Shown here: positions 22,456-33,379 of the stretch, in pieces | Numbering within the stretch: position 1 is the first letter of the stretch | Layout of the letters: the number at the start of each line of letters is the position of its first letter | Translations under genes and position numbers: made by a program | Origin: Eutreptiella sp. 'Long Island Sound 2002' | Taxonomy: Eukaryota > Euglenozoa > Euglenophyceae > Eutreptiales > Eutreptiaceae | Length of the DNA stretch: 64,000 bases | Assembly: GCA_964036045.1 (NCBI GenBank) | Contig: OZ038379.1 | Location: forward strand, 80,207,429 to 80,271,428 | Direction: 5' to 3' | The notes under the pieces: model-generated | The model's database searches: none | Told to the model about the DNA's origin: nothing | The model's input: the letters and a program-made list of their open reading frames with translations, nothing else

Positions 22456-23235
22456 CGGGTGGTCAGGACCCGCCCCGCGGATCATGGTAGGTCGTAACCG
22501 GGTGTGTGGCCCCCAACCCTCGAGCGCGATGGCGGCATACTGCTGCGCGGGAGCCTCCGGTGTGCGCGTGGCGGCGCACCACCGGCCCCATTCACGCGCC
22601 CACTCCGCGCCCACTATACGGGCCTCCCACGCGGTCATGGAGCCTCGCCCGATGATCCACGGTGGGAAGAGGGCTTCTTGCAATGCCGGTACGGGTGGGG
22701 GTTCTCTTGCGGTGGGAGCTCCAGGGTGCCGTTCACGACACAGTGGGAGGTCACGAAATCTCTGCCAGGGCACAGGGGAGGGGGGTAACAGTTGCCCTCT
22801 GTCGCGTTGAGCCATCGGTGCATCCGGGCCGCCGCGCTTAGGGGCTCGCAGAGCAGTTGCTCCAGCCGGTGATTGCGGAGCTCCCACACGAAATCTCCCA
22901 GCCGGAGCATGTGGTGGAGGAAATTGTCTTCGGAGGTCCCCTCTGGCGGGTCGTAGCGGGCTATGGCGCGGAGCTGCGCTTCTGCCGCCTCAGGCACCAG
23001 CCCACAGCAGAAGACTTCTGTCCATGCGGCTCCCGCGGAGCGCCATGAGGCCACCCATAGAGCCTTGTCCCCGGGCGGGAGGTGGCGGGCCGCCTCTTGC
23101 ACCGTGTGGCGGTAGTGGAGCCAGAGGAGACGCGAGTGGGCGCACCCCAAGTGCATGTGCACCAGGGTCTCCTCTGGGCCTCGGCAGAAGAGGCAAGGTT
23201 GCGGGAGGATGGCAACGCCGGAAAGCTGCTCCTTT
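22453..23235 (-). pseudogene. LINE ORF2 zinc-binding tail (after RT)
   Basis: On the minus strand, 23,190-23,125 encodes CLFCRGPEETLVHMHLGC, a C-x2-C-x8-H-x4-C pattern typical of the zinc-binding region that follows many LINE reverse transcriptases, then AHSRLLWLHYR. The frame stays open for about 170 codons (LRLGDFVWELRNHRLEQLL...MHRWLNATEGN). A frame change near 22,700 leads into PPWIIGRGSMTAWEARIVG. It belongs to the same polyprotein as the RT. Confidence 0.65.
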
Positions 23236-24841
23236 CAGATGCGGGGCCTGCGCTGCACCGGTGTATGGCCGTCCCCTGCCCGCAGCGCCCGGTGATTGGT
23301 GGTTGTCGCGGTGAGGTCCCGGGCGTGGACATAGGCCGTGGCGTGGGCCGCGCCCAGGAGTGTGTGCCTACGGTGCGTCGGCGCACGGTCCATTTGCGCC
23401 CGCTGCGCGACTGTGCTGAGCCTCTGCATTGTGGGGAGCAGTAGGTCGAGGTGGCCGTCACGACCAGAGACTATGAGCTGGCCGTGGCTGGGGGCTGGGG
23501 GCGTGTTCTGTAGGACGGTGTCCTGGGACGCCACCCGTCTGTCTTATGCAGTGAGGCGTCGCTGTGGTGGGAGGTGGCTCGGGTATACCAAAATGAGTGC
23601 TCGGTGTGTTGCGCTCGTGCGTGCAGGCCGTCCCAGAGCCATTGCAGTGGCATCTGGTTGACTACCTTTGCGGCGCCCTCGGGGACCCCCGTGGCCCGCT
23701 CGCGATCAGCTTGTCACAGGAGGTGGAGGATGACTTTGGCGTCCACTGTATGGACCCATGGCCTGTGGACGCCGTATTGCAGGGGGAGGGAGGCGGCTGT
23801 ACCCTCCTTGTCGGGCACCGTGCCCGATATGGGCACTGCGCACGTGCGGGTGAGGTTGGCGGCGAGAGCGACGCTGGTGGTGTGCCTGCAGGGCCCGCCC
23901 CCGGACGCATTACAGGAGGTGTGGCCCCAGGCCTCCGGGATCCGGTAGTACTCGGTGGGGCTGAGCCACCCTGCGTTGAAGTCTGCGGAGTGCCATCGGA
24001 CGTCGGGGTGGCTGGAGGTCAGTTGGTCCACGCTCAGCGCCCTGTCCTTGCCGGGGCGGACCGCCGGGTGGTCGTGTACTCGGACCTCTGCCCCAGCGAT
24101 CATGCTTGCCCAGGACCGGAGCGCCGTCACATGCTCCCTGAGCCACGCTGGGCCTCCGCGCTGGTGCACCACCAGGTGTTTTGTGCCCTTCGGCTGGTCC
24201 TCCAGCGCGTGCACCGCCATGTGTGGGTCGTGCGGCACCCCCGTGGCTACCACCAGGGCTGTGCCGCGGGGGAGTCCACAGGGCCTGGGCTGGCCTGCCT
24301 CCACCTGCACTATCACCAAATCGGCCTGGAGCTGTGCTTGGTCCGCCGCCCTGGCGCACTGGTTGTCCGTGGCCACCAACCATACCGGCGTCGGCGCGCG
24401 GGGCCGTGGGCACAGAGGCTCTTGCCACGCCGAATCCGCGTTAGGTTCCTGGTGCTCACCGTCCGCGAGTATGTCGCGGAGGACGTGGAGGAGGGCCGCT
24501 GCTGGGTCGTATGCCGCCCCCTGCGTGGGGGGGGACAGACTGCCCCGACGGCGGTAGGCCCCGACGTGGTGGTGCAGGCCACCCAGGGTCAGCTGTGGGC
24601 CACTGTGGGGGTCCTGCTTAGCCCTCGTGGGGTGGACGAGCCGCAGGCGGGGGTCCCGCGTGCCGGTGGCGTGGAAAAGGTCGACCAAAGCGTCGCGCCA
24701 CCCAGGGGGGGTCGGTGGGCTCCTGCTCGCGGCGGCAGTAGTGAAGGTGTTCATCGGCGCACTGATTAAGGCATTCCCGCACCGCCGCCAGCCACGGGTC
24801 ATCGTTGTCGGGAAAGGGGTGGGGGGGCCCGTGGTGCCCAT
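23235..24841 (-). pseudogene. LINE ORF2 linker region between RT and zinc-binding tail
   Basis: A 375-codon open frame (24,841-23,714) overlaps the end of the RT frame, followed by shorter open pieces to 23,235. It contains VWLVATDNQCARAADQAQLQ, a hydrophobic DLVIVQVE stretch, WASMIAGAEVRVHDHPAVR and DVRWHSADFN. The position between RT and CCHC tail is where some LINEs carry RNase H, but I cannot identify the RNase H D-E-D-D set, so I leave it unassigned. Stops after 23,714 show decay. Confidence 0.45.
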
Positions 24842-26881
24842 GCCACGGCGTCATGTGTGGCACCGTCAGGCGGCACGTGTCGCAGTGCCGCAGCTTGGCC
24901 GTGCGCAGCATGACGATGTTGCTCGGGGGGGACTGTAGTTTGACGTTGGCTACCCTGGGGCACGCGATGGGGTTGTAGAGCCCCACTCCCAGGGCGGCCA
25001 GGGCCCGGGGTATGCGGTGGACCCAGTCCCCCCCTGCCAGGGTTGCGAATTCTGGGACGGGGTAGTGTACCTCGGGGCGAATGCCATGCGCACCGGCTAT
25101 TTCCCAGACCATGCCGGTGACCTCAGCGCGCACAGAGGCTGAGCGGTGGTGGCAGAGCGTGCCCACAAGGGCAACCGCTGCCTGCTGGCACCGCGTTGGC
25201 ACCCGCGTAAGCCCCAGGGTCCAGTCATTCTGCAGGCTGTCCCACGAGGCGTCGAAGGCGTACCGCGCCCTGTCCTTCACGACCTGGATGACGACCGTGA
25301 TGTGGTCCAGGTGGCGCGCGGTGTCGGAGTTGTCGGCGATGAAGGGGGCGACGTATTGCGTCATTCCCCCTAGGATTGCTAGGATGACGTCCTGCACCAC
25401 TTTCGGGGGCGCAATGGTGTTGAGGCACCAGTGGTGCACCGCCGCCAGGCGCAGGCGGTGTGTGCGCTGCAGGGAGAACTCCCCGTCCGGCTGCAGCTGG
25501 AGTCCCAGGTAGGGGACGGAGTCCGCCGCCGGCACCCACTGCCATGGGTTTTCCAGGCCGGGGTAGAGGCCAGGCTGCAGGCCCAAGACCCCCTCTGTGG
25601 TGGCCATGGCGCAGTTGCGGGGGTTGAGCTCCATGCCCATCATCCCTGGGTACGCGACCACCGCCTCCAAGCCCTCGAAGAAGTGCTGCAGCGTGTGGCC
25701 CACTACCAGCAGGTTGTCTATGTAGGCCTTGATGAGGCTCCGTTTGGCCTTTCTAGGCGGAGGCAGGCGGTGCCCCTGGGCCCTGAGTAGAGGCTCCAGG
25801 AGGAGCGCGTACAGTAGGGGGCTTTCGGGGTTGCCCTGCCGGACGCCGCGCAGCATGTGGACTGGCTGCGTCAGCCTGTGCGCGCTGATGATGCGCAGCA
25901 TGGCGCTTGTGTGGAGCAAGAGCAGGAGGTCGATGACCTCTGGCGGCACGAAGAGGTGGCGCAGGATGATGTGGAGGGCGCCGTGCGGGGCGGTGTCGAA
26001 GGCCTTGCGGGCGTCGAAAGAAAAGACGTACTTGGGCTTTCCCTGCTGGAGCTGCCGCTGCGCCATGAACAGGGGAGGGCAGGTGTTGGAGCCGGGGAGG
26101 GCCCCTTGCTGCCAGTCGCTGACCACTCCGTGACGTGTCAGCACCTCCGTGATGCGCTGGGTGAGGGGGCCTGTGAGCAGCTTCATCTCCAGTTGGCCCA
26201 GGGCTATGGGCCGGTATTTGTCCAGTCTGGTGGAGCGCGGCACCTTGGGGCCGATCCAGATGTGCGTTCCTCCAGTGCATTGGCGGTGGGGCGCCGCGGA
26301 GGATGGCCCGGTAGAAGTGTACCAGGAGCCACTGGACGGGTGCTGGGAGGGCCTTGATGAAGCGGGCGTCCACGTGGTCGGGGCCGGGGGACTTGCCATT
26401 GGCCTTGTCCAAAGTGGACAGGTCCTGCATGGAGTACTGCTGGACCTGGGCCCAGGCCCCCTCAGGGACCCGGGGCAGGTGGCGGCCGAGAACTGCCCGG
26501 AAACCGGGGAGGTCCACCTGGCGTTTGTCGTACAGTTCGCACCAAAAGCAGCGAACCGCGAACATCACGTTGTGGGCCTCTGTGAGGAGCGTTGGGGTGT
26601 GGGGGACCCGCGGATTCCAGAGACCTGACGGGCCTGGGGCCTCTACCTCTATGGCCCCTAGCACGGCTTTCCACTGGGCGATGTCCTGGATGTGGCGGCG
26701 CCAGAAATCTTTGATGGCGCGCTTGCGGTCGGCCGCCAGCAGTGCGCGCAAGGGTGGCTGCTTGCCTCTCCAGCTCCTCCTGTAGTTGGCCCTGCGTGGC
26801 CGGCCGGAATCCGGGCGATGCACCTCGCAACTCCTCTGTTAGCCGGAGCGATGCCTCCGACTGGACGCCATGCCGTGCCAT
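24618..26881 (-). pseudogene. LINE reverse transcriptase (copy A)
   Basis: This is an RNA-templated DNA polymerase of a non-LTR element. The 593-codon frame (26,399-24,618) has DKYRPIALGQLEMKLL (fingers), YVFSFDARKAFDT (motif A, about 26.0 kb), RGVRQGNPESPLLYALLLEP (motif B) and KAYIDNLLVVGH (motif C, YIDN at 25,713-25,724). The upstream part (KRAIKDFWRRH, EAPGPSG, NGKSPGPDHVDARFIKALP) is in another frame, so a frameshift lies near 26,270-26,290. Motif C is normally Y/F-x-D-D; the second Asp is Asn here, which should abolish catalysis. The endonuclease lies directly upstream on the minus strand. Confidence 0.85.
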
Positions 26882-26971
26882 GCCGTGCCGCGTTTGCCTG
26901 GTACGCCGCCGGCGCGCACGCTGCCAGCGCCTCGTAGCGGGAGATCGCCGCCCCGAGCTTTTTCCGCGCTC

Positions 26972-27910
26972 TCAGCCCCCCCCCCCCCCCCGCCAGGTCC
27001 TACCCCGCCAGGAACAGCTGCCGGCGTCCCACCACGCGCGCCAGGGCGTCATGCGCCGTGTGGAGGTGTTCGAACACCTTGTCCACAGCGGCCGCGGGCA
27101 TGAACCTGTAGGCGTGCTGCTCTGCGGGGCGCAGCCCAGGCGCCAGGGGGGGCTCGTCCTGCGCGGCGGTGACTGCTGCCCATAGGCAGCGTTGGACGGG
27201 GGGGGCCTCGGCGTCGTACGGGAGGAGGCGGCCCTACGTGTGGCTGTAGGGGGCGGGCATCGCCGGCTGCCCTGCCGCGTTGAGGAGGGCCGACAGGGCA
27301 AGGCAGACCGGGAGGTGGTCCGACCCGAACACCTTGGGGTGTGCCATGCCGCGGGCTCAGTCGCTCTCCCGCAGGGACCACGGCAGGAGGGGCCCATTGA
27401 CCAGGAAGGTGTCCACCCTGTGCCTGCCGTGGCCCTTCGGAAACCGCGGGCCTCCCAGCCCGCCCGGAAGTGCTCCCTGGCCAGGTTGGTTGTGGCATCC
27501 ATGTAGACGTTGGTGTCGCCGGCAATGACCACCGGGTGTCTCCCACCGAGGCTCTGCGCCGTGGCATACATTTGTATGTCGGCCCAGAAGGCCGCCCGTC
27601 CCGCCCATGGGGAGCAGCTCGCCTGCGGTCCGTGGACGTTGATGATGGTGAGGCCACCCCCGTCCGGGGACAATTTCGGTGAAAGTGAGCACCTCGTGCT
27701 CGGCCACGTACTTGCCGCTGACGGCGGTGAGGAGGCTTCCCCCTCTCCAGGTAGAGGTGGCCCCTGTCTCCGCCAGCCGGCTGCTGAAGAATTGGGTGTA
27801 CCCCTTGTCCCGGACCGCGGCGGCCACGGGCATCTCCTGCGCCAGGCTGGCGATCCCTGTTTCCTGGAGCATGATGGCGAAGCCCCCCTCCCGGGTTAGC
27901 ATGCCGGTGA
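26972..27910 (-). pseudogene. AP-type endonuclease domain (copy A)
   Basis: This is the apurinic-like nuclease that nicks the target for LINE insertion. Motifs are split between two frames: GGFAIMLQETG (catalytic Glu, about 27,870), NVHGPQ and VVIAGDTNVYMD (about 27,540-27,500), RVDTFLVNGPLL (about 27,400) and HPKVFGSDHLPV (SDH, about 27,320). At least two compensating frameshifts and a stop after RESD interrupt it. A 16-C tract on the plus strand (26,976-26,991) lies between it and the RT. Copy B has the same domain with intact SDH and QETG. Confidence 0.8.
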
Positions 27911-28019
27911 TGAGGTGTTTCTTGTTGGTACAGGCCGCCAGCCCCCGGCGCTGTCGGAGTGTGTCCTGGAGGAACAGGTCTGGTGGGACGAGGCCGTTGC
28001 GCAGGGTCCAAGAGAGGAG

Positions 28020-29252
28020 CGAGAGGGCGTTCTACGCCGCGTCCTCCTAGAGTCAGCTGTCCCATATCGGCATCGCGGCTGGCTCTGCTGGAGCAGCCAG
28101 TTCTCCTGGGTGTGCTGGGGCCATGGGGTGTGGGGAGCCCACTCCAAGTGGGGCCCACAGGGGGGCCAGGGGGGCCAGTCCCGCGGGGATGGACCCTTGT
28201 TGGGCTGCACCGCCAGCCCCTGGGGCCGCTCAGGACGCCGTCTCCTCGTCCTCTTGGGCCGCCGCGTGGCCAGCCGCCTGGGACGGGGGGCGCTGGGCGT
28301 ACGGAGCGTGCCAGGGGGACCTCTGTGCCCTCCCCTGGAGGATGTCGGAGGCCGCCTCCTTGTTTTCCACTGGGGCGGCAGCGTGCACCGCGTGCCACGC
28401 CAGGTGTTCGTGCATTGTCCCACTTGTGTACTACTTGTCTGCACATAGGGGGCATTTCGTGGGCTCTGTGGTCTGTCGTGCCGGGGGGAGCGGCACCGAC
28501 TTTCGGATGGCGCCCTCTTGCGCCGGGTCGAAGCGCAGGTTGGCCAGCAGAACCGTGTGTGGCGCCAGCGCGCGGCCCGGTGCCAATGCATCGAGGGCCC
28601 CTGTCGCGGGCGCGGGTCCGAGACCCTGTACCGGGTTGCGCTGCGCGTCTGCCTGCAGCCACTCTTGCCAGTGCTCGGCGCCGATTTGGCTGTCTGGGTT
28701 GCCCCTCCATCGCAGGTCATGGATGGCGTGTAGCCAGAGGTATACTGTGGTCGGGACAGCGAGTTGGAGCTCCAGGTCGGCGGGGAGCCCCGCTGCCGGC
28801 CACACCCCCGGCTTTGCTGCCTTGCCGTTGTCCTTCAGGCGGACTTGGAGCAGGAGGGCGTGGTGTTCGCCCTGCCCCAGCGCCTTGATGATCATGCGAG
28901 CGCAGTCCGCCACGCGGATTACAGCCTCGGGCTCTGGCAGGCGCTTGGGGTCGCAGACGGCGATGTGTGCGTCCGCCAGGCTGAACATGCAGACCACCCA
29001 CTGCAGGTTCTGCTGTCCTCGTTGGGCCACTGCAAGGGTGGTGGCTGGGCGGGCGTGCGTGATTGGCCCCGCCTGGAGGTCTGGGTTGTCTGTGGCCCTG
29101 ATGGCGTCTTCTTGCCATGCGGCCTGTAGATGCTTCTCCTGGTCAGGGCTCCAGACCAGTGCGGGGGGGGTGGACCGGCCTGGTTCCTGCCTCTTGTTGG
29201 GGGCGCTGACGGTGTGTAGCAGGACTGCTAGCGGCCAGGGGTCCGCCGTCAT
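28020..29252 (-). pseudogene. ORF1 C-terminal part with C2H2 finger (copy A)
   Basis: The 273-codon frame (29,252-28,431) reads WVVCMFSLADAHIAVCDPKR, EHHALLLQVRLKDN and ends EPTKCPLCADK before a TAG. Past the stop the frame continues YTSGTMHEHLAWH, so the full pattern is a C-x2-C-x12-H-x4-H zinc finger cut by the stop. Copy B keeps Tyr at the stop position but has other damage. A Pro/Arg-rich linker then leads to the endonuclease at about 27.9 kb. A zinc finger ahead of the endonuclease suggests nucleic-acid binding by ORF1. Confidence 0.6.
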
Positions 29253-29269
29253 ATAGTAGGCCTGGGTGG

Positions 29270-31269
29270 GCTCCCGCTACCAGTTGACATGGGGCGGGAA
29301 TGCCACTTGTCTGGCGGTGCCGTACCAGACGGTCCAGCGGCCCGGAGCCAGGATGTGCGACCGGTACCCTCCGGCGTGGCCGTGCAGAATGGCCTGGTAG
29401 CCCGCCGCCTGCAGTACCAGTGCTTCCCCCTGCTGAGGCCTGGGAGGGGGTGTGCTGCCACCTGCGTCCCTGACGTGGGTTCGCTCGCAGAGTGTGGCAT
29501 GCCACGGGAGGAGCGCGTCACGCTGCAACCCTTGTATGCTCCCCGCGATCTGCGCTGGGCCGTGGTGGTGGACAAAACTCTCGCCGCCATCTGCCAGTAG
29601 CGCCGCCGCGACGACCTACAGCTGCTCCGCCGTGAGGGGTGCTGTCGGCGTGTGCGTTGCAGCCGGCGTGTGGGGCCGCGTGTCCTGGCAGGGGATGTGG
29701 TGCAGCAGTTGCGCTGCCCACACCGCTACGGGTGCCATGGTGACCCCTGCCACGGTGGACGCCAATGCCGTGCGGCACGCTGGCCTTTACTGCCTAATTC
29801 CCGCGGTGTCTTGGGCAAGGTGCCTGCAGGCCGCCGTCATGGCCACCACCCCAGCAGTTCGTGCGGTCCGGCTCGGCCCCGACCGCGTTGCTGCTTCCCC
29901 TTTGCTGCACCGTGGTGGCCGTGTTGAGCGGGGGGCCCTGCCCCGGCAGGAGGGCGGGCGGGGCCAGCTGCAGGAAGCTCTGCGCGCCCAGACGGTCCGG
30001 GTGCGTGTGGTACAGGTTCTGCCGGCAGTGCTCCGGGGCCGTCCGGGGTAGGAAGACGAGTTGGTGCAGGTACCAGTGGTCCTGCCCTGTGGACAGTTTG
30101 TGCAGTATTAACCACTGTTCCACCACGCCTCCCGGGTATGCGGCCTCGACGCGGCGCTGCATCCCCAGGCGGCCCAGGCGGTTTGACGTGCCCGCAGGCG
30201 GGATGTGGGTCTGCGGGTAGAGCACCCGCAGCGGTTCCAGCGCCAGGTCCAGCACCTCGTCGGTGAGCTGTTCCGTAATGGCTGACGCCTTGTGCAGGAT
30301 GTGGCGGACCCCGGGTGTGGGGGGCGTGAGATGCCCGAGCACCGCCCCCGGCAGGTACCATGCAGCCGGGTTCATCATCCACCTCCTGGGGTGGCTGAGC
30401 ATGGCCCTCCACACTTCCCTTGTGAGGGCGTGGCGGGGGGCCAAGGGGAGAACCGCCAGTAGAAGGCGGTGGCACGCTGGTGGCGATTGCATGGGTTGCG
30501 GGGCGGCCATGGTGCTCCACCACCTGCATGCCGTGTCGGGTACGATCGCCCCCCACTCCATGGTCTGCATGCCCTCGGCGTGAATTAGCACCTGGCCCTG
30601 CACCAGGGAGAAATACGGGCTCGGGCGCCCGTCCTTCTCTGGCCACTGTATCCAGGCCGCCCCCGCCTGCAGGCTGCGGAGCAGGGCCACACTGGGGGGT
30701 TTTCGCTGTGGAAAGGCCCCCATGACGGCTTGGGCAGCATGGGCCGGGGTACCAGTGGGCAAGTACCCCCCCGTGTCCCACCGCCACTCGGAGTCTGGCG
30801 GGGCGGCCAGGACCGTGCCCGTCTGCAGGAAGTGGCACGCCCTCTTGTCGGGGTGCCGCTGGAGGGTTGCCGCGAGGCTGAGCCACTCTGTCGCGGGCGC
30901 CACTGGGAGGCCGCCCTGGGGCCTGCGCCAGGGGGAGCTCTGGTCGACTAACCAGGTGTGGAGGTCTGGGGCGATTTCCTCCCCGGTGTCTGTGGGGGTG
31001 TCCTCCGGTGCCAGGTGCCACATGACGGCGACCACCGTCCATGTGGACAAGGGCCACGCCCGTGGAGGGGTGTACACCTGGATGATCCACTGCGGGCGTG
31101 TGCGCCAGACACAGGATGCGTGGAGCACCCCTCGGACCATGTCCGCCACGAGGACCAGCACCATTACCGTGGGTTCCACGACGATCCCCTCCGCCGGTCT
31201 GCCGTGGCGGCCCCGGTTGTGCAGGGCCACTTCAGTTTGGCCCGTGTGGGCCACCCGGTCGACGGCCAC
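29270..31269 (-). pseudogene. ORF1 protein, N-terminal and central part (copy A)
   Basis: A 491-codon frame (31,269-29,794) is open: VVVEPTVM-like start region, IIQVYTPPRAWPLSTW, MWHLAPEDTP, AGAAWIQWPEKDGRPSPYF, ALTREVWRAMLSHPRRWMM, LDLALEPLRVLYPQTHIPP and EAAYPGGVVEQWLILHKL. The frame shown starts at a GTG, so the true start is uncertain. From 29,790 to 29,270 the continuing protein is in other frames. Nothing resembles a CCHC knuckle or RRM. Order and motif spacing match P1-P2. It is the first ORF of this LINE family, also present in copy B as a 638-codon frame. Confidence 0.6.
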
Positions 31270-31990
31270 CCGGTCGACGGTCTCATCCCGTCACCGGTGC
31301 ACTCTCCGCGTACCATGCTGTCTCGTTACCAGGGGGCTGTTGTGCGGCTCTTGTCGCACTCCTTTCCCTGCCCCGTCCCCCCCTCCCATCCCTCAACCCG
31401 TGTTTATACCCCACCACTTGGAGTCCGGGGCATGGTGATATCAGTGTCTGTCGTTGCTGTCACCCAGACGGCTTGTGTGGGCCGTTCCTGGGGTACCTGG
31501 TAGTCTTCTTCAGTGGCTGCGCCTTCGATGGTGGCTGTGCCTCTGGTGGTGATGAAAACATGTGCGGCTGGTGGTAGTTCAACCTGATCAGTGATCAAGG
31601 TGGATAGCTTCTATCGCCGTCACTCCAGGCAAGACCTCTCTCCATTCTATTGCGCCCTTCGGTAGTCTGCATGTTGGCGCTTCGTGTCGGGTATGCTTTC
31701 CCTCACAGGGCAGCTGGTAATTGTCCGGGATCTGCTGCACGTGAGAGGCCTGGCTATGTGTTGGACGCTGGCAACGGTCTCTCTAGATTTCGGGGCCTTG
31801 GTCCCGCAGTGGGGAGCTGTCCTCGGCCGTGAGTGAGGCCGCGTAGGGCTGGGGGGTTTATACAGTTTCGGTATTGGGGGTGGTGCTACCGGTTGGAGCT
31901 TTGTGATCACATTTCCTCCGGTAGTTGCATTTTGTAGCCCATTGAGGTGCCACTCGCACGGGTCGTTGAATGCCGCGTGCACGCTTTTGC
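31270..31990 (-). other. 5' region of copy A, duplicated in copy B
   Basis: 31,540-31,985 closely matches 37,020-37,480. It reads as degraded coding sequence (EVLPGVTAIEAIHL; VQLPPAAHVF in copy B). Copy B has about 27 nt extra at about 37,410-37,440. The 5' edge lies at the fusion to copy B. Confidence 0.6.
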
Positions 31991-33370
31991 TGTGAGGAGC
32001 GTTTGGGTGTTGGGGACCCGCACGTTCCAGGGGCCCGACGGGCCCGGGGCCTCTACCTCTATGGCTCCTCGCACGGCTTTCCACTGGGCGATGTTCTGGG
32101 CGTGGCGGCGCCAGAAATCTTTGATGGCGCGCTTGCGGTCGGCCGCCAGGAGTGCGCGCAAAGCTGGCTGCTTGCCTCTCTGGCTCCTCCTGTAATTTGC
32201 CCTGCGTGGCCGGGCGGAATCCGGGCGATGCACCTCGCAGCTCCTCCGTGAGCCAGAGCGCTGCCTCCGACCGGACACCATGCCGTGCGTTCGCATGGTA
32301 CGCTGCCGGCGCGCACGCTGCCAGGGCCTTGTAGCAGAGGATCGCCGCCTGGAGCTGTTTCCCGCTCCCAGGGGGGTCCCCCCCTGCCGGGTCCGACCCC
32401 GCCGGTGACGGCTGCCAGCGTCCCACCACGCGCGCCAGGGCGGCATGCGCCGCATGGAGGTGTTCGAACACCTTGTCCACAGCGGCCGCGGGCATGGACC
32501 CGTAGGCGTGCTGCTCTGCGGGGCCGAAGCAAGGGGCCAGGGAGGGCTCGTCCTGCGCGGCGGTGACTGCTGCCCATAGGCAGCGTTGGACGGGCGCAGC
32601 CTAGGCGTCGTGCGAGAGGAGGCGGCCCTCCATGTGGCTGTAGGGGGCGGGCATCGCCGGCTGCCCTGCCGCGTTGAGGAGGGCCGGCAGGGCAAGGCAG
32701 ACCGGGAGGTGGTCCGACCCGAACACCTTGGGGTGTGCCATGCCGCAGGCCCAGTCGCTCTCCCGCAGGGACCACGGCAGGAGGGGCTCATTGACCAGGA
32801 AGGTGTCCAGCCTGTGCCGGGACGGGTGGAGCGTGGTGGTCATGTCCTCCACGCTGCCTGCTGTGGCTCTTCGAAATTGCAGGCCTCCCAGCCCGCTCGG
32901 AAGTGCTCCCCGGACGGGTTGGTGGTGGCATCCATCTAGACGTTGGTGTTGCCGGCAATGACCACCGGGTTTCTCCCACCGAGGCTGCGCGCCGTGGCAT
33001 ACATTTGTATGTCGGCCCAGAAGGCCGCCCGTCCCGCCCATGGGGAGCAGCCTGCCTGCCGTCCACGGACGTCGATGAGGGTGCCGCCAACACCATCCGT
33101 GCGGATCTCGAGGGCCGCGGCCTTGCCGGGTACAATTTTCGTGTAAGTGAGCACCTCATGCTCGGCCACGTACTTGCTGCTGACGGCGGTGAGGAGGCCT
33201 CTCCCTCTCGAGTGGAGGTGGCCCCTGTCTTCGCCAGCAGGCTTCTGAAGAATGAGGTGTACCCCTTGTCCTGGACCGCGGCAGCCACGTGCATCTCCTG
33301 CGCCCGGGTGGCGATTCCTGTTTCCTGGAGCATGATGGCGAAGCCCCCTTCCCGGGTCAGCATGCTGGTG
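31991..33370 (-). pseudogene. Endonuclease and RT N-terminus (copy B, truncated)
   Basis: Endonuclease motifs are GGFAIMLQETG (about 33.33 kb), RLDTFLVNEPLL and HPKVFGSDHLPV (about 32.72 kb), in shifting frames, with about 27 nt inserted before RLDTF relative to copy A. The RT N-terminal part continues with ALLAADRKRAIKDFWRRH, EAPGPSG and VPNTQTLLT, then stops abruptly at the junction with copy A. No RT catalytic motifs remain, so this copy cannot have an active polymerase. Confidence 0.7.
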
Positions 33371-33379
33371 ATGGGGTGC

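Larger units (their letters stand above)
11332..31990 (-). mobile_element. Giant LINE-type element, copy A (near full length, interrupted)
   Basis: On the minus strand the order is: 5' region shared with copy B (31,990-31,270), ORF1 (31.27-28.4 kb), AP-type endonuclease (27.9-27.0), RT (26.9-24.6), linker and zinc-binding tail (24.8-22.45), P1 (22.45-21.43), P2 (21.42-20.2), P3 (20.16-18.23), then a 3' region ending in the hairpin and heptamer tail at 11,332. Without the insertion at about 12,963-17,300 the element is about 16 kb, very long for a LINE. Its 5' edge is fused to the RT of copy B at about 31,990. Most ORFs are broken. Confidence 0.65.

Noticed and set aside
23235-24617. RNase H domain after the LINE RT
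   Set aside because: The DVRWHSADFN and VHDHPAV segments hinted at it, but the D-E-D-D spacing could not be assigned.
24627-31577. Plus-strand ORFs of 100-240 codons across the LINE copies
   Set aside because: They are antisense shadows of endonuclease, RT and ORF1 on the minus strand.
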